NCBI GenBank assembly: GCA_004298625.1
Contig: SCSY01000317.1
Location: forward strand, 1 to 12,877
Direction: 5' to 3'
Source: Nitrospirota bacterium
Lineage (GTDB): Bacteria; Nitrospirota; Thermodesulfovibrionia; Thermodesulfovibrionales; UBA1546
DNA: 12,877 bases
Below are positions 8,505 to 12,877 of the stretch, in pieces; position 1 is the stretch's first letter, and every line of letters starts with the position of its first letter. Under the pieces are notes generated by a model that worked only from the letters and a program-made list of their open reading frames with translations, searched no databases and was not told where the DNA came from. A program made the translations under genes and the position numbers.

Positions 8505-9543
8505 TTTTGATTTTTCCCTTCCGGATTCGCTGGTAGCAAAAAATCCTTCTGAAAAAAGAGACGGGTCAAATCTCCTTGTGCTTCACAGAGACGGCAAAAG
8601 AGACCATAAAAAATTTCACAACCTCCTGGAATATCTCAATGCAGGCGACATACTTTTACTGAATAATACCAGGGTATTTCCTGCAAGGCTTACAGGGATT
8701 AAACCAACAGGCGGAAGGATAGAATTTCTGCTTCTAAAAGAGACCGGCCCCGATACATGGGAAATACTATCCAGAAAACAATACAATGGCAGTCTCTCAA
8801 TAGCAGAAGGGTTTTCAGCAGAGATGGAAGGTGGAGTTGCACGTTTCACATATTCAGGGGATTTCATGGATAACCTCTGGAGATATGGAGATATGCCTCT
8901 GCCGCCTTACATAAAACGCAGGCCTGAGCAAACCGATAAAGAACGTTACCAGACAATTTATGCTGAAATACAGGGCTCGATTGCAGCCCCGACTGCGGGG
9001 CTTCATTTCACCGGAGAGCTGATAGACAGAATAAAGGCAAAGGGCGTAAAGGTAAGATATCTGACACTGCATGTCGGCATAGGGACATTTAAAATGATAA
9101 AAAGTGAAAATATAGAGGAACACTCTATGGATTCCGAATATTTTGAAATAGATGCAGATATTATTGATGAGATTAAAAAAACAAAGGCATCCGGCAGAAG
9201 AGTTATATCCGTCGGGACTACAACGACAAGAGCAATTGAAGGGTATATGAGCGGTAACTTCAGGATACACGATACAGGATGCACGATACAGGATAATCAT
9301 GCATCTTGCATCATGAATCATGAATCATCCCTTATAAGCGGCGCTACCGACATCTTCATCTATCCCGGCTACGAATTTAAAGCAGTGGATTGCCTCATCA
9401 CAAATTTTCACCTCCCCCGCTCAACTCCGCTTATGCTGACCTCTGCCTTTTGTGGTTTTGATAGACTGAAGGAGGCATATAGCGCAGCCATCGCCCATAA
9501 ATATAGATTTTTCTCTTATGGGGATGCTATGCTTATTTTATGA
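8491..9543 (+). CDS. queA: S-adenosylmethionine:tRNA ribosyltransferase-isomerase QueA
   Basis: QueA transfers and isomerises the ribosyl part of S-adenosylmethionine onto preQ1 in tRNA, giving epoxyqueuosine, the substrate of QueH. The 350 residues show the expected order: MKVADFDFSLPDSLVA at the start, GDILLLNNTRVFPARL (52-67), the signature IAAPTAGLHFT (164-174), HVGIGTF (194-200), VGTTTTRAIE (241-250), IFIYPGYEFK (288-297), NFHLPRSTPLML (305-316) and HKYRFFSYGDAML at the end. The ATG at 8491 matches the family start and overlaps spoIID by 14 bases. Between E250 and the IFIYPG strand there are 36 residues, where E. coli QueA has about 18 (from memory). The extra residues are encoded by a 7-bp repeat element, with no break in frame. 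All core motifs are intact. Confidence 0.95.
   Translation: MKVADFDFSLPDSLVAKNPSEKRDGSNLLVLHRDGKRDHKKFHNLLEYLNAGDILLLNNTRVFPARLTGIKPTGGRIEFLLLKETGPDTWEILSRKQYNGSLSIAEGFSAEMEGGVARFTYSGDFMDNLWRYGDMPLPPYIKRRPEQTDKERYQTIYAEIQGSIAAPTAGLHFTGELIDRIKAKGVKVRYLTLHVGIGTFKMIKSENIEEHSMDSEYFEIDADIIDEIKKTKASGRRVISVGTTTTRAIEGYMSGNFRIHDTGCTIQDNHASCIMNHESSLISGATDIFIYPGYEFKAVDCLITNFHLPRSTPLMLTSAFCGFDRLKEAYSAAIAHKYRFFSYGDAMLIL
9263..9332. repeat. Inverted heptad element inside queA
   Basis: Ten 7-bp units run without a break from 9263. The first four form a 14-bp unit in tandem (GGATACACGATACA, 9263-9276, then the same with one change, 9277-9290). After a transitional unit at 9291 the sense inverts: CATGCAT (9298), CTTGCAT (9305), CATGAAT (9312 and 9319), CATCCCT (9326). 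The left arm reads as GATNCAN units and the right arm as their complement. Stem partners include GATGCA (9278-9283) with TGCATC (9300-9305 or 9307-9312). It encodes about residues 258-281 of QueA. Confidence 0.8.
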
Positions 9544-10202
9544 AATACAGGGCCGCTAAAGTAAGACCGAAGGAATCAATGTCAGGCAGAAAAATCATTA
9601 TGGCGATTGTTGCGATCACCTCTGCCCTGAGTTTTACCCTCGGTTATTTTGTCGGCAAGTCTGCTTTAAAAGAAAACCTTTTGCAACCTCAGGGAAGCGA
9701 GCTCCGGCAACAGGCAATTGCAACACCTCCGCAGCAGGAGCCGGCGCCGGATACCCAGGCCCGGCCTGCTCAAGATTCAGAACAACCCCCTGTTACATTC
9801 GAACAATCTCCTGTTGCAAATGAAAAGACGCCCCAGGATAAACCAATGCCCCTGAAGGCAACTGCGGTTAAGGAAGAAAATAATCCCCCTGCTCCTCCCG
9901 CAGTATATACAATTCAGGCAGGGGCTTTCAAAAATCTAAAAGACGCATCGGCATTGAAACGCAAACTTGAAAACAAAGGGTATAAGGCATATATAAAAAA
10001 ATCTGCTGACGAAAAAAATGTAAAGCTCTTCAAGGTCAGGACAGGCGATTTTACAGATAAGAAAAAGGCAGAGGATATTGCTCTCAAACTTAAAAAATCA
10101 GAGGGACTTAATGCCTTCGTGACTGTTAAAAACGAAGAAGCCCGCGAGGGAGATAAGGGTTCATCCAACCCTCGCGCTGATAAACAGGAGAAGCCACGGT
10201 AA
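9540..10202 (+). CDS. SPOR-domain membrane protein
   Basis: This 220-residue protein is a bitopic inner-membrane protein with a periplasmic SPOR domain, a module that binds peptidoglycan glycan strands stripped of stem peptides, typically at division sites. Seen: short basic cytoplasmic tail, one membrane helix (about 19-38), a long proline- and glutamine-rich linker (about 48-120), and the SPOR domain at about 121-197 (VYTIQAGAF, then two KA/KL helices and LFKVRTGDF at 163-171). The ATG at 9540 overlaps the queA stop (ATGA). A second ATG at 9579 with AAGGA four bases upstream is an alternative that would keep the helix. SPOR and SpoIID domains both deal with denuded glycans, so the two genes probably work together. 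The charged tail overlaps an inverted repeat just before phoH. Confidence 0.85.
   Translation: MKYRAAKVRPKESMSGRKIIMAIVAITSALSFTLGYFVGKSALKENLLQPQGSELRQQAIATPPQQEPAPDTQARPAQDSEQPPVTFEQSPVANEKTPQDKPMPLKATAVKEENNPPAPPAVYTIQAGAFKNLKDASALKRKLENKGYKAYIKKSADEKNVKLFKVRTGDFTDKKKAEDIALKLKKSEGLNAFVTVKNEEAREGDKGSSNPRADKQEKPR
10143..10176. promoter_or_regulatory. Alternative hairpins just upstream of the phoH start
   Basis: CGCGAGGG (10143-10150) and CCCTCGCG (10169-10176) form a perfect 8-bp stem around an 18-base loop. A competing 6-bp stem, AGGGTT (10156-10161) with AACCCT (10167-10172), has a 5-base loop and uses part of the same right arm, so only one can form at a time. The structure lies 10 bases before the phoH ribosome binding site. 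No T run follows, so it is not a simple terminator. A role in phoH translation is inferred only from position. Confidence 0.4.
10186..10190 (+). promoter_or_regulatory. Shine-Dalgarno sequence of phoH
   Basis: AGGAG at 10186-10190 lies eight bases before the GTA at 10199. It points to that codon as the phoH start, although it is not a standard initiation codon. Confidence 0.6.
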
Positions 10203-11173
10203 CAATAGAGATAGAGCTCAACAGCGAAAAGGAACTGACCTTTCTTTACAGCGGGCTTGAAAAAAATTTAAAGCTTATAGAAGACGCCTTTGGGGTAACT
10301 GCAAGCTTCAGGGGCAATAAGGTATTTATTCAGGGAGAAGCGGAACCTGCCGGAAGGGCGGAAAAACTCATCAACGAACTGCGCTCTATAAGTTCGGACG
10401 GTTATCTGCTTAAGCCGGAAGACATCCGTTATGCCATAAAATCAACAACTCCGGGGCATGACACCTCCCTTAAGGATCTCTTCCTTAATAACATTCCCGT
10501 ATCCTCAAAAAAGAGATTTATAATACCAAAGACAGAGGTGCAGGGGCAGTATATCGAAGCCATGAGGAACTATGATATTGTGATAGGCATAGGGCCTGCC
10601 GGCACAGGAAAGACCTACCTGGCAATGGCGATGGCAATAAATGCCCTCATTAAAAAACAGGTAAGCAGGATAGTCCTTGCGCGGCCTGCTGTAGAGGCGG
10701 GAGAAAAACTCGGGTTTCTCCCCGGAGACATGTATGAAAAGGTCAATCCCTATCTGAGGCCGCTTTATGATGCGCTTTTTGATATGATAGAGGCGGAAAA
10801 GGCGAGCAAGTTCATGGAGCGAGGCATCATAGAGATTGCGCCGCTGGCCTTCATGAGAGGGAGAACTTTGAATGATTCGTTTATAATACTCGACGAGGCG
10901 CAGAACACAACTTCAGAGCAGATGAAGATGTATCTGACAAGACTGGGCTTTAACTCAAAGACGGTAATTACAGGAGACATAACCCAGATAGACCTGCCTC
11001 AGGGAAAAATATCAGGACTTATAGAGGCGGAACGGATACTGAATGACGTAGAGGGCATAAAGGTTGTGTATTTCTCCGAGAGAGACGTTGTAAGACATAA
11101 GCTTGTTCAGGAAATAGTAAGGGCATACGAGAGATATGAAAAACGGCATACAGAAGACAATAAAGGTCAGTAA
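10199..11173 (+). CDS. phoH: PhoH-family ATPase
   Basis: This is a PhoH/YbeZ P-loop ATPase, commonly paired with the endoribonuclease YbeY in RNA processing and ribosome quality control; ybeY is two genes downstream. Numbered from 10199 (324 residues): N-terminal region TIEIELNS onward, Walker A GPAGTGKT (132-139), LARPAVEAGEKLGFLPGD (160-177), and Walker B ILDEAQ with D232 and E233. Homology begins at V/T-I-E-I-E-L, yet the frame contains no ATG, GTG or TTG between the stop at 10181-10183 and a GTG at 10538, which would remove the first 113 residues. GTA at 10199 has ideal spacing from AGGAG and would become the classical overlapping GTGA if base 10201 were G. I take it as the start, by mutation or sequence error. 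ACG at 10196 and ATA at 10205 are alternatives. Confidence 0.85.
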   Translation, partial: VTIEIELNSEKELTFLYSGLEKNLKLIEDAFGVTASFRGNKVFIQGEAEPAGRAEKLINELRSISSDGYLLKPEDIRYAIKSTTPGHDTSLKDLFLNNIPVSSKKRFIIPKTEVQGQYIEAMRNYDIVIGIGPAGTGKTYLAMAMAINALIKKQVSRIVLARPAVEAGEKLGFLPGDMYEKVNPYLRPLYDALFDMIEAEKASKFMERGIIEIAPLAFMRGRTLNDSFIILDEAQNTTSEQMKMYLTRLGFNSKTVITGDITQIDLPQGKISGLIEAERILNDVEGIKVVYFSERDVVRHKLVQEIVRAYERYEKRHTEDNKGQ

Positions 11174-12590
11174 GGTTGACTTAAAAAAATATTCGCTCCT
11201 TATTGTATTCGGATTTATATCCGCCATTGCAATACAGGAAAGGCTCGGGATAGAGCATCTGGCAGGAGGCGTGCTTACAGCCTCGCTGCTTTTAGTCATC
11301 CTCTACAGGGACATCCTGCGTTACAAACCCTCTTACCTGAAAAATTATAATATGCTTGTCCTCCTTGGCGTTATGATTGTCAGCACACTGCTCCTTGGAA
11401 GATTCTTCGGATATGTATTAATAAATCTGGCCCGGGGGATCGGCTTCATCCCCGTAGAAAGCGCCTTGTTCGGCATACCGATACCCGTAGGCGCCATGCT
11501 CGTTACACTGTTATTCGACTTTCATACCGCAATAGTTTTTTCTTTTATAGTGAGTCTTCTCAGCGGACTATGGCTTCATGATTCTATTTTCTCCGTATAT
11601 GCCTTTGTAGGGAGCCTCACTGCCGCCTTCAGCGTTATAAGGTGTAAAAAACGTTCGGCGCTTCTGAGAGGAGGTTTTTATGTCGGCGTGGTAAACGCCG
11701 TTACTACAAGCTTCCTGCTTTTATTTGCAGGAGAATTTTTTACGGCAAAAGCAGCCGCATCCGTTATGTTTGCGCTTTCATCAGGCATAAGTGTTGTCGC
11801 CGTCGTATCCGTAATGCTTCCCTTGCTCGAATATATTTTCAAGGTGACAACCGACATAAGTCTCCTTGAACTCCTTGATCTGGAGCAGCCCCTCATGAAA
11901 AGCCTTATGATTTCGGCGCCCGGGACGTATCACCACAGCGTAATCGTAGGCAATCTTGTCGAGGCTGCCGCAGAGGCGGTCGGCGTGAACCCATTGCTTG
12001 CAAGGGTCAGTTCATATTATCACGACATAGGCAAGGTCAAGATGCCCGAATATTTCGTTGAAAACCAGGGCGGTTCTCTGAGCAAACATGATAAACTTAC
12101 TCCTCACATGAGCAGCATGATAATCGGCTCTCATGTAAAAGAGGGGGTGGAACTTGCAAGGCAGTATAAACTCCCTGAACCTATCATAGATATAATAGAA
12201 CAGCATCACGGCACGGGATTAATGACCTATTTTTATCAAAAAGCAAAAGAGCAGGAAACCGAGCAAAAACTTTCTGAAGAAGAATATAAATACCCTGGGC
12301 CAAAACCGCAGACCCGCGTAGCTGCGCTTGTTATGATGGCAGATGCTGTTGAGGCCGCATCCAGGGTGTTGAATGACCCGACGCCTGCAAGGATTACTGC
12401 CCTTGTTGACAGGATAATAAATCATATTTTTCTTGAAGGACAGCTCGATGAGTGCGAACTCACCTTGAAGGACATATCGGAAATAAAGAGCCACTTCTCG
12501 TATATACTGACCGGAATTCTGCATAAGAGGATTGATTATCCTGGTTTTAATTTTAACGGGGATTCCCAAAAAACCGCAAGGGCGCAATAA
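11136..12590 (+). CDS. PgpH-like membrane HDIG phosphodiesterase lacking the extracellular sensor domain
   Basis: This 484-residue protein has a polytopic membrane region (about 19-235, roughly seven helices) followed by a cytoplasmic HD domain (about 262-470). HD residues visible: H266-H267 in GTYHHSVIVGNL, H296-D297 in YYHDIGK, H333, H357-H358 in EQHHGTG, and D403 in MADAVEAASR, plus YPGPKPQT (386-393). That segment and the YYHDIGK context are typical of PgpH-type enzymes, which hydrolyse c-di-AMP. Full-length PgpH proteins are about 700 residues or longer, with an extracellular 7TMR-HDED domain after the first helix. Here that part is absent and the protein starts directly with the membrane block. 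It overlaps phoH by 38 bases; no other good start is seen. The phoH-HDIG-ybeY order is conserved. The substrate is inferred. Confidence 0.85.
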   Translation: MKNGIQKTIKVSKVDLKKYSLLIVFGFISAIAIQERLGIEHLAGGVLTASLLLVILYRDILRYKPSYLKNYNMLVLLGVMIVSTLLLGRFFGYVLINLARGIGFIPVESALFGIPIPVGAMLVTLLFDFHTAIVFSFIVSLLSGLWLHDSIFSVYAFVGSLTAAFSVIRCKKRSALLRGGFYVGVVNAVTTSFLLLFAGEFFTAKAAASVMFALSSGISVVAVVSVMLPLLEYIFKVTTDISLLELLDLEQPLMKSLMISAPGTYHHSVIVGNLVEAAAEAVGVNPLLARVSSYYHDIGKVKMPEYFVENQGGSLSKHDKLTPHMSSMIIGSHVKEGVELARQYKLPEPIIDIIEQHHGTGLMTYFYQKAKEQETEQKLSEEEYKYPGPKPQTRVAALVMMADAVEAASRVLNDPTPARITALVDRIINHIFLEGQLDECELTLKDISEIKSHFSYILTGILHKRIDYPGFNFNGDSQKTARAQ

Positions 12591-12877
12591 TGACGGTCTT
12601 AATAAAGAACCGGCAAAGGCTGATAAGGATAAACCAGCAGGAAATAAATAGCAGGTCGCGGAAAGCCCTTAGACTGCTCGGCCTTAAGGGGACTGAACTC
12701 AGTATTCTCCTTGTGAACGATAGGGAAATGCAGAGATTGAATTTCACGCATCGGGGCATGGACAAGACAACCGATGTGCTTTCGTTTCCGCAAAATCCCC
12801 CCTTACCCCCCTTTAGCACAGGGGGGCAAGGGGGGATTACCGGCAGGGATGTTCTTCTCGGAGACATTGTCATAAAC
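12590..12877 (+). CDS. ybeY: Endoribonuclease YbeY, N-terminal part (cut by right edge)
   Basis: YbeY is a metal-dependent endoribonuclease of 16S rRNA maturation and ribosome quality control. The 96 codons visible include ELSILLVNDREMQRLN (36-51), HRGMDKTTDVLSFP (54-67) and LLGDIVI (89-95), the conserved core before the H3XH5XH metal site, which lies off the window. The ATG at 12590 overlaps the stop of the HDIG gene by one base (TAATG), with AAGGG at 12578-12582. Between SFP and LLGD the gene carries a 45-base palindrome encoding residues 69-83 (N-P-P-L-P-P-F-S-T-G-G-Q-G-G-I), exactly in phase with the codons. Removing it would leave SFP-Q-T-G-R-D-V-LLGD, a loop of ordinary length. The rest of the fold looks intact up to the edge. 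Confidence 0.9.
   Translation, partial: MTVLIKNRQRLIRINQQEINSRSRKALRLLGLKGTELSILLVNDREMQRLNFTHRGMDKTTDVLSFPQNPPLPPFSTGGQGGITGRDVLLGDIVIN
12794..12838. repeat. 45-bp palindromic element inside ybeY
   Basis: Arms 12794-12811 and 12821-12838 are complementary at 17 of 18 positions (mismatch at 12805 against 12827) around a 9-base loop. Each arm contains two C6 or G6 blocks spaced nine bases apart, for example CCCCCCTTA repeated in degenerate form. The total of 45 bases is 15 codons, and both ends fall on codon boundaries. In mRNA it would form a very stable G-C hairpin within the coding region. Confidence 0.85.

Noticed and set aside
8854..9321. Long minus-strand frame opposite queA
   Set aside because: It is opposite conserved queA motifs and its product shows no family pattern; part of it is just the repeat element read backwards.
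9263..9332. Possible CRISPR-like array or minisatellite in queA
   Set aside because: Units are 7 bp with no spacers and the reading frame of queA runs through it; it is an inverted short-unit array.

Overview
The window is an almost gap-free stretch of bacterial chromosome, with every gene on the + strand. The organism looks like an anaerobic Gram-negative with moderate GC. The evidence is a corrinoid-activator-type Fe-S/ASKHA protein, QueH-type queuosine synthesis, a SpoIID/LytB protein next to a SPOR protein, and the phoH-HDIG-ybeY block. A Nitrospirota (Thermodesulfovibrionia-like) or neighbouring lineage is my best guess. It rests on gene content and repeat style only and is not proven.

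Layout. 2-514: C-terminal part of aspartate-semialdehyde dehydrogenase, cut by the left edge. 616-2478: RACo-like ferredoxin/ASKHA corrinoid activator. 2510-2824: PpnP-type nucleoside phosphorylase. 2880-5009: GlgX-type glycogen debranching enzyme. 5070-6833: an AT-richer accessory islet with a TumE-TumA-type toxin-antitoxin pair and a membrane J-domain/DUF1566 chimera. 6833-6940: a decayed duplication of the 5' end of queH. 6901-9543: queH, spoIID-like and queA. QueA makes epoxyqueuosine and QueH reduces it to queuosine, so these two form a pathway pair with a cell-wall gene between them. 9540-10202: SPOR protein, which like SpoIID acts on peptidoglycan glycans. 10199-11173: phoH. 11136-12590: short PgpH-like HDIG phosphodiesterase. 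12590-12877: ybeY, cut by the right edge. From queH onward the genes touch or overlap and look like one long operon.

The most unusual content is a set of small repeat elements. Three are built from short tandem units of 7-8 bp laid out as inverted arms: upstream of the RACo gene (8-bp units), at the queH/spoIID junction (7-bp) and inside queA (7-bp). A fourth, inside ybeY, is an 18-bp-arm palindrome with a 9-bp internal period. Three of the four are translated: they supply the QueH tail and the SpoIID signal peptide, a surface-loop insertion in QueA and a 15-codon insertion in YbeY, all without breaking the frame. The unit sequence differs at each locus while the architecture recurs.

Two other features stand out. 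phoH has no ATG, GTG or TTG at its expected start; a GTA sits exactly where a GTG overlapping the previous stop codon would be expected. And glgX, tumE and queH each have a strong -10 element only 5-11 bases before the ATG with no Shine-Dalgarno, which suggests leaderless or nearly leaderless transcripts.
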